Shown piece by piece: positions 27,678 to 36,431 of a stretch of DNA of 64,000 nt. The notes below the pieces were generated by a model that saw only the letters and a list, made by a program, of their open reading frames with translations, ran no database searches and was not told the origin of the DNA. The DNA is from Paracoccaceae bacterium. Its GTDB lineage: Bacteria; Pseudomonadota; Alphaproteobacteria; Rhodobacterales; Rhodobacteraceae. Location of the stretch: assembly GCA_021296235.1 (NCBI GenBank), contig JAGWAS010000015.1, forward strand, positions 1 through 64,000, written 5' to 3'. How positions within the stretch are numbered: the stretch's first letter is position 1; every line of letters starts with the position of its first letter. A program made the translations under genes and the position numbers.

Positions 27678-28417
27678 GCGTCAATCTCCGCCTGATGCGC
27701 TGCACAGAGGCGGCGAAGTTCGTCAACGGTTCGTTCCCGTTTCCAGTATTCAGATACTGCCAGCTCGGCAATGTCCGTGAAACGGCATCCATCCCAGAAG
27801 CTGAATGATGCTGAAGGGTCAGCGACTTGTGACTGGATTCGGTCGGCTGCAACAGGCCAGAACCTGACAGACCGCCCGATCAATTTGAGTGCGATCATGC
27901 GGTCGCTGGACCCGCAAAGCGGTCCAACTGAAAATACTGCCTCAAACAACCCTCCGGGATGCGACGTGCCCAAAATGCTGGCGACAATGCTCTCCCTTCG
28001 GCGGGTGGCCGCAACGATCTCATTTGCAGCATCGGCAAGCTCGTGATCGACGTATTTTCCCGCCCTGTCCCCTGACGCCAGAAGTGCCAGCCACGCCATG
28101 CGATTGAGAGCTTCCTGTGAGAGTGACGGTGCCCAGATCATGCGCAGGCGGCCTCTGAGAGCAGACCAGACCGGATGACGGAGATTGTGGCAGAATTGGC
28201 AGATCGTGCGAAGACCGCCAGGTTGGCGGGGATCATGGGATATCGTGTGATCAACCTCCATGAATCCCCTGAATCGAAATCCGCAGCTGTGGCATGTCCA
28301 ATCATCGCGCCGAAAACACTCCTGCAACTCCCTGCCGCGGTTGCGAATGAGAACCGCATGCATTCTCGCGCCGAGCGCTGCGATGTCGGCCGGCATCTCC
28401 AGCAATTCCATCAGCAT
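27674..28417 (-). CDS. icmJ: IcmJ/DotN-like zinc protein with HNH-type fold
   Basis: About 247 residues. A zinc site is visible: CHSC at residues 42-45, then EVDH at 54-57, then CQFCH at 73-77 followed by RHPVWSALRGRLRMIWAPSLSQEALNRMAW. IcmJ/DotN has an HNH-like zinc fold and belongs to the type IV coupling complex with DotL and DotM. Position between icmD-like and icmB-like genes strengthens the call. A generic HNH nuclease is the alternative, but the segment after the second CxxC and the neighbours favour IcmJ. Start is taken at ATG 28417, 13 nt after the icmD-like stop. Confidence 0.72.
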   Translation of the reverse strand: MLMELLEMPADIAALGARMHAVLIRNRGRELQECFRRDDWTCHSCGFRFRGFMEVDHTISHDPRQPGGLRTICQFCHNLRHPVWSALRGRLRMIWAPSLSQEALNRMAWLALLASGDRAGKYVDHELADAANEIVAATRRRESIVASILGTSHPGGLFEAVFSVGPLCGSSDRMIALKLIGRSVRFWPVAADRIQSQVADPSASFSFWDGCRFTDIAELAVSEYWKRERTVDELRRLCAAHQAEIDA

Positions 28418-28430
28418 TTCCGGGCCGGTT

Positions 28431-28793
28431 TCAGTTGATGTTCCTGAGGGAGCCGTCAACGGAAAGCTGCGTTGCCCCCGATCCGAACAGGGAATCCACA
28501 CCCACACCGAGCGTCGCGGGAATTGCCACGAGGGCGGCGCCAACAAAGACCAGAGTAAATGCGGTCGACAATCTGGCCGACGGATCGTTGGGACTTTGCG
28601 AATACTGCCGGAACTTGAGAAGCCCGGCGATTCCAAGGCAGATGCCCAAGATGAAGGCGGCGGCACCAATCAGGTCGGCAACGTCACCAGCCTGTGCCTG
28701 CAGGCCTGAAGCCATGTCTCCGATGTCAGTAACCTGTGCAAGGGCCGCACCCGTCGGCAAAGCCAGGGCAATTATGAGAACGTAGGGTTTCAT
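28431..28793 (-). CDS. icmD: IcmD/DotP-like small inner-membrane protein
   Basis: A 120-residue protein with a signal peptide (MKPYVLIIALALPTGAALAQ) and two hydrophobic helices. One is ADLIGAAAFILGICLGIAG, followed by LLKFRQYSQSPNDPS; the other is FTLVFVGAALVAIPATLG, then VDSLFGSG. The KF.Q...NDP linker between two helices is the pattern of the IcmC/IcmD (TraP/TraQ-like) family of type IVB systems. Legionella order is icmD-icmJ-icmB, as here. Which of the IcmC/IcmD paralogues it is cannot be settled by eye. Confidence 0.7.
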   Translation of the reverse strand: MKPYVLIIALALPTGAALAQVTDIGDMASGLQAQAGDVADLIGAAAFILGICLGIAGLLKFRQYSQSPNDPSARLSTAFTLVFVGAALVAIPATLGVGVDSLFGSGATQLSVDGSLRNIN

Positions 28794-29042
28794 TTCGATG
28801 CAAACTCCGTTTTGAAACGGCGCCCACAACGAAATCCGGCAGCACCGCATGATCATGCTTGAATGCCACCAAAGAAACTCCGTGAAGGGTTGAACATATT
28901 TGCTGCGATATCGCGTGGATAACTTCCGCAATACCGGGACCGCTGCCGAGATGAAGGTGTTTCCACATCCCAATTTGTCATTTTGTTGCTATTTTGTTCT
29001 CATTTGTTAGGTTGATGGAGAATCAGATTCTGAGGAGATGTC
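28794..29042. promoter_or_regulatory. divergent promoter region of icm-like operon and DNA-binding protein gene
   Basis: About 250 AT-rich nt between the divergent starts at 28793 and 29043, with TTTTGTTGCTATTTTG and TTTGTTAGG tracts. It must contain promoters in both directions. The plus-strand gene has GAGGAGATG just before its ATG. Confidence 0.45.
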
Positions 29043-29423
29043 ATGAACCATCGAAACCCGCCTCGACGCACTGGCGTTGCCATTGGGCAAACTTCAAATC
29101 CCAACGGAGTGGAGTGGACGGATGATGAGATTCACAGGTTGATTGATCTCTGGAAACGCCACGTTCCGTTCGGTCGCATTGCAAAAACCATGGGCAGGTC
29201 AAAAAAATCGGTTTCAATCAAGGCAAGCCGTCTTGGACTTACCACGCGGCCCTATTGGAACGACCAGTTCTCCGTAAATGCCAGGAAGCGGGGCAAGGCC
29301 AGAAGTTGTCTCAGTTGCCGGCGCACCTTCTTTTCCGAAGGCCCCGGAAACAGGATCTGCAACCCTTGCAAGGAGAGCCCGCACTGGGAACAGGGCAATG
29401 ACTTTGCCTATGGCAATCCGTAA
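29043..29423 (+). CDS. SANT/Myb-like DNA-binding protein with zinc ribbon
   Basis: A 126-residue protein. Residues about 25-70 (WTDDEIHRLIDLWKRHV, IAKTMGRSKKSVSIKASRLGL) form a SANT/GcrA-like helix-turn-helix. Residues about 85-115 form a zinc ribbon (CLSCRRTFFSEGPGNRICNPCKE), a pair seen in small regulators of phages and integrated elements. Divergent from the icm-like operon, so it may regulate it. The stop overlaps the primase-like start by one base (TAATG). Confidence 0.7.
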   Translation: MNHRNPPRRTGVAIGQTSNPNGVEWTDDEIHRLIDLWKRHVPFGRIAKTMGRSKKSVSIKASRLGLTTRPYWNDQFSVNARKRGKARSCLSCRRTFFSEGPGNRICNPCKESPHWEQGNDFAYGNP

Positions 29424-30763
29424 TGACCGCCCGCGGACAGCCGACCCCGTCGCCGCAGGATCGTGATTGCTTTCGGTCAGCGGAAAACCCAGGCATTGCC
29501 GAGCGGGTCGCCGAAATCAAGGCTGCTCTGCCACTCAGTGACGCAATTGCGAGGATAGCCGGCATCCGGCTGGAGCCCAGCGGTTCGGGGGTAAAGGCCT
29601 GCTGTCCGTTTCACCGGGAATCCACACCTTCATTCTTTGTCGACGATTCAACCGGTCGCTATAAGTGCTTTGGCTCCGGCTGCGGCGTCAGCGGTGATGT
29701 CCTTCAATTCATCAGGGAGTGGTATTCGGCTGACTTTGCAGAAGCTCTGCGCTTGGCCACGGAATTGGCCTACCTTCCACAACCCCAAATGGGGCGGAAT
29801 CAGGTATCCGGTTCAGCTGTCGCGGACCGGGCTGCATGGCGCTCAGTGATCCAAAATAAGTCCAACATGAATCCGAGCCTCCGTCCGGCGGCTGAATTCC
29901 TGCGACCTGTTCCGGAAAATATCGCCCTGCCGCGGCCGGGGCGACGCTTCACAATTGACGATCCGGTCAGGCAACGCACCATTCAGATGGTGCCCACCCA
30001 TGTTCATGAATACCGTTCGGTCGACGGTTCGCTTCTTTGCGTTGTTCTGCGGTCAAACGCCCGCGATGGCCGGAAATTCTTCATCCAGGCAGGCTGGAAT
30101 GACAAATCGGGGAATCCCGGTTGGTCTCTTGTCAGGTTTCCCAGGGATGTTGCGAGACCGGTTTACGGGCTTTTTGACTTTCCCGACTGGGCCTCGCGGG
30201 GTGGCGGCGGCATTCTTCTGGTCGATGGCGAAAAGACCCGGGATGCGGCGGCATCGCTGCTGCCGCACCAACGGACCGGCGTGCTTTCAATTTCCGCGAT
30301 GGGCGGTGGGGCGGCTGTTCGGCTTGCAGATTGGTCTTCCCTTAAGGTTGCTTTCCAGAATTTTCAGCGTGACCATCAGTCCCCGATTGACTTCCTGATC
30401 TGGCCGGACGCCGACAAACCCGCAACCGGTCGGAATGGAATTGCCATTGACCGTCAGTTGCGGTTTGCTTTGGACGCGGCCGGTTCGGTTGCGAATTCGT
30501 TGCAGAAGGTTGGGTATCTCTTCCGGGCTTCTCAAATTCTTCCCCCGACCGGTGTGCCGGGCGGTTGGGATCTTGCCGATGCCCTTGGACAAGGATGGAC
30601 CACGAAGGTTGCGCTCTCTCACCTTGAACGGTTCCGTGTGCCACTAATCGGATTCGATGACAAGGTAAGGACTCCGTCACAATCTGAATTCGGGATGCGG
30701 ATCGACTCCGAATTGCACAGTTTGCGTCAAGAGGATTCTTCGGATCATGCAGTTTCATCATAA
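29423..30763 (+). CDS. DnaG-like primase-related protein with CHC2 zinc finger
   Basis: A 446-residue protein. Residues about 55-105 are a CHC2 primase zinc finger (CCPFHRESTPSFFVDD, then RYKCFGSGCGVSGDVLQF). The later part has TOPRIM-like elements: GGILLVDGEKTRDAA (acidic) and FLIWPDADKPATGRNG (D-x-D). DnaG makes RNA primers, but the RNA polymerase core and helicase-binding region of DnaG are shortened or diverged here. It looks like a mobile-element primase, as carried by conjugative and integrative elements for copying the transferred strand. Coupled by TAATG to the DNA-binding protein gene. Confidence 0.75.
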   Translation: MTARGQPTPSPQDRDCFRSAENPGIAERVAEIKAALPLSDAIARIAGIRLEPSGSGVKACCPFHRESTPSFFVDDSTGRYKCFGSGCGVSGDVLQFIREWYSADFAEALRLATELAYLPQPQMGRNQVSGSAVADRAAWRSVIQNKSNMNPSLRPAAEFLRPVPENIALPRPGRRFTIDDPVRQRTIQMVPTHVHEYRSVDGSLLCVVLRSNARDGRKFFIQAGWNDKSGNPGWSLVRFPRDVARPVYGLFDFPDWASRGGGGILLVDGEKTRDAAASLLPHQRTGVLSISAMGGGAAVRLADWSSLKVAFQNFQRDHQSPIDFLIWPDADKPATGRNGIAIDRQLRFALDAAGSVANSLQKVGYLFRASQILPPTGVPGGWDLADALGQGWTTKVALSHLERFRVPLIGFDDKVRTPSQSEFGMRIDSELHSLRQEDSSDHAVSS

Positions 30764-31168
30764 GGTGCCCGCCAATCGGACAAACTGCGAATCACATTAT
30801 GCCAACCATTTGGCAGCAACATGTGCAACGGCAGGAGTTGGTGGGGTTGAGGTGCAGGGGCAATTCGTTGCAAGACTGCAAGCAGACAGTTGAGCGGCGG
30901 CCAATGCCGAACGCCGTTGCCTCAGTCTGGCTTGTAATTGCTTTCTTGCACCCCGCCTTTCAGACCGGACATGAGGGCAGCCTGCAGCCCATGCGTTCGA
31001 CAACATGAGATGCAACACGCGGCGAACTCTGCCATTGCACACCACGGGCAACTGCAGCGTCAAATCCTTCGCCTTGTCATACATTCACGGTGTGCAGCGG
31101 AATGCACCAACCCAGCAATTGCAACCGTGGCTCTGCGCAATGCGGCTCAAGGTTGTCGCCCAACTCAT
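30764..31168. other. gene-free stretch
   Basis: About 400 nt with no recognisable gene, RNA or repeat between the primase-like gene and a broken cupin gene. Short frames seen here have no conserved motif. Confidence 0.4.
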
Positions 31169-31527
31169 TCAAACCGGCATCAACCGACGATGGTGCGTCA
31201 ATCCACCGCTGAAAGGGATTGCCAGTGATGGGACCTCGATCCGGGATCGGAAAAGCATCACATCTCGCATTACGGCAGCACGGCGCGCCTCTTCGTTCAG
31301 GTGAGCCTCTCGGATGTTGTCCCAATCTCGGCCATTGTGATAGCCGCCAACCACGAGGACACCACCGGAACTTCCCGCCATCGCGTACGAAACGCCGACA
31401 TGCATGACCACCACGTCACCGACCTCAATCCGCGCGCAATTGCCGCCGGACCCAAACAGCGCCAGTTCCATCCAACCGTTCACGCAACACAAGCACTCAT
31501 GGGACGTCGAATGAAAGTGCCGGTGGG
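31169..31527 (-). pseudogene. cupin-domain protein, YjlB-like, broken
   Basis: The minus strand reads HRHFHSTSHECLCCVNGWMEL, ARIEVGDVVVMHVGVSY, then GGVLVVGGYHNGRDWDNI. This is a cupin barrel of the YjlB type, including the metal-binding H...H.  An in-frame TAA lies just before HRHFH. The expected tail (FPIPDRGPITGNPFQRW) is in a different frame near 31220. The gene is thus broken at both ends; normal relatives are about 160 residues. Confidence 0.6.
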
Positions 31528-31723
31528 TTTAAATTCCAGGGTGGCAACAGTTGTTGAGCCAACCGGTTGCACGAAAACGGCAGAGCATAGAGTCTTTGCC
31601 GTCCGGAATTTGGCCCCGGTGGGTCAAGAGCGGGAACCGGCTGTTGGGCAGCATGCCCTCGGGTGGAAAACATATGCTTCTGTAGCCATGGAGGACAGCT
31701 TTATGTTGAATCAGATGAACATT

Positions 31724-32755
31724 TCAGTTCATCACTATTTGGGTTTTCAGGTCCTGCGGACGATCGCCGATGCTGTCAAAGGCCTTCTGGATGTGTTCAA
31801 GTGCATACTCTGCCCCGGAAAAAGCGCTTGTGCAGATGCGGCCGTGGGCCAAGAGCGTCAGGGCATCATGCATGTCCTGCCCCTGCCCGGCCACCGAACC
31901 CGACAGCGAGTTCTCCTCCGCAATGGTCCTGACAATCGGCAACGTCAACTTACTGTCCGGACCGGGAAGACCGAAGGCGGCAAGATGACCGCCTTTTCGC
32001 ATCAGTGTTTGGGCGGTTTCATAAAGTTCAGAGTCGCCGACACATTCGATCACAAGATCCGCACCGCGGCCATCGGTTTGCTTCATGACCAAGGCATGGA
32101 GACTCTCCGGATCGGAGGAGCCGAAATCAGCACCGATTTCCAATGCCATGCGCACCCGGTCCTCAGAGAGGTCCGAAACCATGATTGGTACCGCGCCAAT
32201 GGTGCGCAGGAGTTGAACATGCAGGTTGCCGATGGGACCGGCGCCGATCACCACGGCTGACTGGCCGAAAGACACATTTGCCTTGCGGGCAGAGCGAACG
32301 ACGCAAGCCAAGGGCTCGGTCAGTGCCAACGTGTTGGACGGAACCTTGGCAGGTGCCGGAATGACAAGCCGGGAGGGAACAATGATGCAGTCGGCGAATG
32401 CACCGTCCACGGTGATGCCCATCTGTTGTTTTTCGGGACAATTCAGAGTCTCACCCCGGCGGCAGAAGTAACAGCGGGAACAGCCGATATTCATGTCGAC
32501 CACACAGGCCATCCCCTCCTCAAGCCCCGCCACCGGCCCGCCGAGTTCCGCGATGTGTCCGGTGAATTCATGCCCGGGGATCAGCGGCAAATGTTCGGTA
32601 GCGTAGTGTCCTCGGAATATATGGACGTCAGTTCCGCAAATGCCGGTGCGGGCAACCCGGACAAGTGCCTCGTCCGGGCCCGGAACCGGGCATGGCACCT
32701 CGCGCAATTCGAATTGTCCTGGTTCAAGGAGATAGGCGGCACGCATCGAACTCAT
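31724..32755 (-). CDS. zinc-dependent medium-chain alcohol/polyol dehydrogenase
   Basis: A 343-residue MDR-family enzyme. Catalytic zinc residues are in GICGTDVHI and PGHEFTGHI; the structural zinc cluster is GCSRCYFCRRGETLNC; the Rossmann motif is VVIGAGPIGNLHVQLL. Members oxidise sorbitol, threonine, galactitol and similar alcohols with NAD(P). The ATG overlaps the permease stop (ATGA). It is the last gene of the sugar ABC operon, so it probably performs the first oxidation of the imported sugar or polyol. Substrate not identifiable. Confidence 0.88.
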   Translation of the reverse strand: MSSMRAAYLLEPGQFELREVPCPVPGPDEALVRVARTGICGTDVHIFRGHYATEHLPLIPGHEFTGHIAELGGPVAGLEEGMACVVDMNIGCSRCYFCRRGETLNCPEKQQMGITVDGAFADCIIVPSRLVIPAPAKVPSNTLALTEPLACVVRSARKANVSFGQSAVVIGAGPIGNLHVQLLRTIGAVPIMVSDLSEDRVRMALEIGADFGSSDPESLHALVMKQTDGRGADLVIECVGDSELYETAQTLMRKGGHLAAFGLPGPDSKLTLPIVRTIAEENSLSGSVAGQGQDMHDALTLLAHGRICTSAFSGAEYALEHIQKAFDSIGDRPQDLKTQIVMN

Positions 32756-33720
32756 TTGACAATGCGGAGTTTCGAGCGGTCGATGGTGGCTGCAATGGCG
32801 ATAATCAGGATGATGCCGAAAACCATCTGCTGCTTGGTGGCATCAATCTCGAAATAGAGCATTGAGGAGCGGATTACCGCGACGATCAGCGTGCCGATAA
32901 GCGTATTGATCATGCCACCCACCCCACCCGTCAGCGGCGTCCCGCCCACCAAAACCGCAACGATTGCAGGGAGGAGAAAACCGTTGGCAATGGTGGGCGA
33001 GCCGCCCGACAACTTCACTGCAAAGAGAAGTCCGGCGATGGCCGCGAATGCGCCTGACAGCGCGAAAGCAATGACCTTGATCCTGTCGACATTCAGCCCT
33101 GAGGCAACAGCCGCCAATTCACCGGCCCCGATCGCCTTGAGCGCCCGCCCGAAGCTGGTGCGCGTCATCAGGAACCAGGCGATGAAAAGCAGAGTGCCGC
33201 CAATGACCAACTCATGTGGCAATCCGGCGGTGTTTCCGACCATCCACGCGAATGCATTCTCGCGAAGTGCGGCATCCATGTAGAGTGCGCGCTGCCCGGA
33301 AAGCCACTGGCCCACGGAATAGGCGACTCCACCGACCGCAATTGTCGATACGAATGAGGGCACGTACAACCGAGTGGTTACGAACCCCGACACGGCACCA
33401 AGCGCGGCACCCGTCAAAATGCAGATGAAAGCCGCACCGATGCCGAACATTGCCAATGCAACGGTGGCTATGACGGTCGTCATATTTGCAATCGATTGAG
33501 CCGAAAGATCAATTCCACCAATATAGATGGCGAAGGTAATTCCCATTGCCATGATGAACAGCGGCACCACATCAGCCGCCAAACTGATCATGTTTTGAGG
33601 TTTCAGGAAATTGGCATCGGCGATTCCTACGATGATCACGAGTGTGATCAAAGTAACCCACGGCAAGTGCGGCTTTGTCTTTTCCCAGACGAGATTCGCG
33701 GACTTGGTTATGGTTGCCAT
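32752..33720 (-). CDS. sugar ABC transporter permease, RbsC family
   Basis: About 322 residues, eight to ten hydrophobic segments, with the RbsC-family motif GGIDLSAQSIANM and the C-terminal LVGGTPLTGGVGGMINTLIG. One of two related permeases in this operon. ATG 33720 chosen because GAGGA lies about 9 nt upstream; a TTG five codons earlier overlaps the ATPase gene. Confidence 0.88.
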   Translation of the reverse strand: MATITKSANLVWEKTKPHLPWVTLITLVIIVGIADANFLKPQNMISLAADVVPLFIMAMGITFAIYIGGIDLSAQSIANMTTVIATVALAMFGIGAAFICILTGAALGAVSGFVTTRLYVPSFVSTIAVGGVAYSVGQWLSGQRALYMDAALRENAFAWMVGNTAGLPHELVIGGTLLFIAWFLMTRTSFGRALKAIGAGELAAVASGLNVDRIKVIAFALSGAFAAIAGLLFAVKLSGGSPTIANGFLLPAIVAVLVGGTPLTGGVGGMINTLIGTLIVAVIRSSMLYFEIDATKQQMVFGIILIIAIAATIDRSKLRIVK

Positions 33721-33731
33721 GTCTACGTTCC

Positions 33732-35234
33732 TCAAATCATATGATGGACGAGGTCATAGAGCGACGGCTTGCCTTCCCGGAATCCGCGGAAGACGCGCTG
33801 CATCTCCCCGTCTTTCAGGACAATGATGACGTGCGCCAAGCCGATCGCCTCTTCGAGCGTGTCAGCCACAAGTATGATTCCGACGCCATCGGCAGATATT
33901 TCACGCACCATGTCGTAGACATCTTCCTTGGCGCCGATGTCGAGACCGCGGGTGGGGTGATCAAGCAGAATGATGTCTGATCCGGCGGAACGCCATTTGG
34001 CCAGTACCACTTTCTGTTGATTGCCGCCTGAAAGTCCTCCGCAATCCTCGTTGACACCGGGTGTCTTGATCCCCAAACGGTTGATCCAGTTCTGGGCAAG
34101 TTCCTTTTCCTCGCCGATCCGAAGAACACCGCTCGAAGAGTATCTTTCCATTTGATTGAGCGTCATGTTTTCGTAAACATTCATGCCGACTACGATACCC
34201 TCGACCTTGCGTTCGCGGGGAACATAGCCGACACCGCGCCTGACACCGGCCCGGGCGCGAAAACGAGTTACCTTCCTGCCCTTGATCCTGATCGTGCCGG
34301 AACTGGGTTTGTCGAGCCCATAGAGCGTCCGCAGGATCGCCTCGCGACCGGAACCCTCCGTTCCAACGAGGCACAGGACTTCGCCCCTGTGCAATTCAAA
34401 CGAAATGTTCGAATAGCGGCTTCCGTGTGAAACGTTCTCAAAGCTCGCCAACACCTCATCGGAATGGTCGATCTGCTTGGTTTCGCGGTAGTATTCCTTG
34501 TCAACCTCCCGACCAACCATCTTGTGCTGAATTTCATTTATGCTGGCATGCTCCCGGCTGACAACATCGACCACCGAGCCGTCTTTCATGACATAGACGC
34601 GGTCTGACAGTTCCAGCACCTCGTCCATCCGGTGGCTGACAAAAATGAAGGATGCCCGCTTGATCAGATCGCGGACGAGCTTGAACAGTAGCTCAACCTC
34701 CTCTTCTGCGAGAACCGATGTTGGCTCATCCAGCAATATCACCAGATCGCCGTCCACCCGTTCCTCAAGCGTCAGAACCTTGGCGAGTTCGACAAGCTGA
34801 CGCTGGGCAAAGGACAGTTTTGCGGTAATCGTGGCCGGATCAATGTCAAGCTTGACCTTGGCCAGTTGTTTCCTCGCCGCTTCGGCCATCTTTGACCAAT
34901 TGATGACGCCCATCGAAACGAACTGCTGTTCAAAACCCAGAAAAATATTCTCCATCACCGTGAGGTTGGTGATCAGCGATTGTTCCTGAAACACCATTCC
35001 AATGCCATGGTCCATCGCTTGGCGTGGGTTCTGAAACCGCACCGTCTTGCCGTCAATGACAATGCTGCCGCCGTCGGGTTGGTAAGCTCCGTAGATGACC
35101 TTCATAAGCGTCGATTTGCCAGCTCCGTTCTCGCCGACGAGCCCCACAATTTCGCCCCGTCCGACATGGAAATCGACGGACTTCAGCGCTTGAACGCCAG
35201 GGAAATTCTTGTCGATGGCCTTAAGTTCGTACAC
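33732..35234 (-). CDS. sugar ABC transporter ATPase, RbsA/MglA family
   Basis: A 500-residue tandem ATPase. First domain: Walker A GENGAGKSTLM, signature-like LSFAQRQLVELAKVL, Walker B VILLDEPTSVL. Second domain: degenerate P-loop GTEGSGREAIL, signature LSGGNQQKVVLAKW and IILLDHPTRGLD. This two-domain architecture is that of ribose/galactose/xylose importers. The second-domain Walker B reads LLDHP rather than LLDEP, so that half has lost the catalytic Glu, as is common in this family. GTG start at 35234. Confidence 0.9.
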   Translation of the reverse strand: MYELKAIDKNFPGVQALKSVDFHVGRGEIVGLVGENGAGKSTLMKVIYGAYQPDGGSIVIDGKTVRFQNPRQAMDHGIGMVFQEQSLITNLTVMENIFLGFEQQFVSMGVINWSKMAEAARKQLAKVKLDIDPATITAKLSFAQRQLVELAKVLTLEERVDGDLVILLDEPTSVLAEEEVELLFKLVRDLIKRASFIFVSHRMDEVLELSDRVYVMKDGSVVDVVSREHASINEIQHKMVGREVDKEYYRETKQIDHSDEVLASFENVSHGSRYSNISFELHRGEVLCLVGTEGSGREAILRTLYGLDKPSSGTIRIKGRKVTRFRARAGVRRGVGYVPRERKVEGIVVGMNVYENMTLNQMERYSSSGVLRIGEEKELAQNWINRLGIKTPGVNEDCGGLSGGNQQKVVLAKWRSAGSDIILLDHPTRGLDIGAKEDVYDMVREISADGVGIILVADTLEEAIGLAHVIIVLKDGEMQRVFRGFREGKPSLYDLVHHMI

Positions 35235-35246
35235 GACCGGGTTTCA

Positions 35247-36257
35247 CTACTTCACGAAGCTGACCGATTTGCGATCGGTCGAGAGAAAAACCGCCACGAT
35301 CACCAAAAGACCCAACACGCCGTCTTGGATGAATCCCGGCAGGCCGATAACCACCATGCCGTTGTTGATGACGTTCACGATCAAGACACCCACAACAGTG
35401 TTCCAGATGCCGCCAATTCCGCCCCACAGCGCCGTGCCGCCGACGACCACGGATGTGATTGAAACGAACATGAAATTGTTTCCGGTTGCGGTCTCTGCGA
35501 TCCCGATCCGACCCACTGCCAGAAGAGCACCAACGGCGTAGAATGCACCAGCAAGCATGAATCCCATGATCCGGACGCGACCAACATTCAGACCGGATGC
35601 ATGAGCCAGCTCCTCGCCGCCGCCAACGGCATAGAAGTTCCGTCCCAGCTTCGTGCGGGATTGGATGAACCAGGCAACCAGCACAAGAGCCATCGCGACG
35701 TAGCACATGATCGGGAAATTGAACCATCGCACAGTCAGGAGCGAGCGGAACAGCTCATCCTCGATCCTGATGCGGTCGCCTCCCGTAATCAGCAGCGCAA
35801 AACCGGTGCCAACAAATCCCATTGCCAGTGAGGCCATGAAGCTCGGGATTCTCAATCTTATGTGGATCAGCCCGTTTATGAAACCGATGATGGCCCCGAC
35901 AATCAGGGCCACCGGCAAGGCAAGCCAAGCCAACGAGGCCAGCGTCCCACCCAGGGCCAGGAATGCGAATGCGAAGAGTACCGCCGATACCGAAACCGTT
36001 CCCTCCATTGACAGGTCGATTGACCCCATCAGGATGACGAAGGTCACACCAATCGCGACCATGAGGGCAGGCGAAGAGGAAATCCCGATCCGGGCGAAGT
36101 TCCGGATTGAAAGAAACCGCGGTTCCATGAGTGCGAAAAACGCAATCAAGACCAGCAGAACCAGCAAGGGTGCCCATTTGACCAACGCTTCAAGCACAAT
36201 TCCGTGCCTTGGATTATCCGGCAAAGTCGGCGAATTGGTGGTCCGTACTGCAACCAT
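35247..36257 (-). CDS. sugar ABC transporter permease, RbsC family
   Basis: A 336-residue permease with MGSIDLSMEGTVSV (the family's GGIDLS-like motif with Met), GGGEELAHASGLNVGRV and VVGGTALWGGIGGIWNTVVG. Second of two different permeases, so the channel is probably a heterodimer. It follows the binding-protein gene after a strong stem-loop and precedes the ATPase by 12 nt. Confidence 0.88.
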   Translation of the reverse strand: MVAVRTTNSPTLPDNPRHGIVLEALVKWAPLLVLLVLIAFFALMEPRFLSIRNFARIGISSSPALMVAIGVTFVILMGSIDLSMEGTVSVSAVLFAFAFLALGGTLASLAWLALPVALIVGAIIGFINGLIHIRLRIPSFMASLAMGFVGTGFALLITGGDRIRIEDELFRSLLTVRWFNFPIMCYVAMALVLVAWFIQSRTKLGRNFYAVGGGEELAHASGLNVGRVRIMGFMLAGAFYAVGALLAVGRIGIAETATGNNFMFVSITSVVVGGTALWGGIGGIWNTVVGVLIVNVINNGMVVIGLPGFIQDGVLGLLVIVAVFLSTDRKSVSFVK

Positions 36258-36392
36258 CCCCGTGCTCCGTCAGTTCCGTTACCTGGTGGTGGTGCCACGG
36301 ACCGGGACATCTTCCGGCAGGACCGCGACAGCCCTGCCTTTCGACTCGATACCCGGAACGCCCCTCCCGAAGGTGCCCTGACCGCGCGGTTG

Positions 36393-36425
36393 GCCGCGGC
36401 CCGGCGCGTCGTTCCGGGCCGCGGC
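36393..36425 (-). promoter_or_regulatory. strong intercistronic stem-loop after the sugar-binding protein gene
   Basis: A perfect 12-bp stem (GCCGCGGCCCGG at 36393-36404 with its complement at 36414-36425) and 9-nt loop, starting 6 nt after the binding-protein stop. There is no T-run on either side, so it is more likely to block 3' decay of the binding-protein message than to terminate fully. Confidence 0.65.
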
Positions 36426-36431
36426 TGGCAA

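Noticed and set aside
27674..28417. IcmJ-like gene as a homing HNH endonuclease
   Set aside because: The HNH-type zinc pattern alone would allow it, but order between icmD-like and icmB-like genes and the WAPSLSQEALNRMAW-type tail favour IcmJ/DotN. Not fully excluded.
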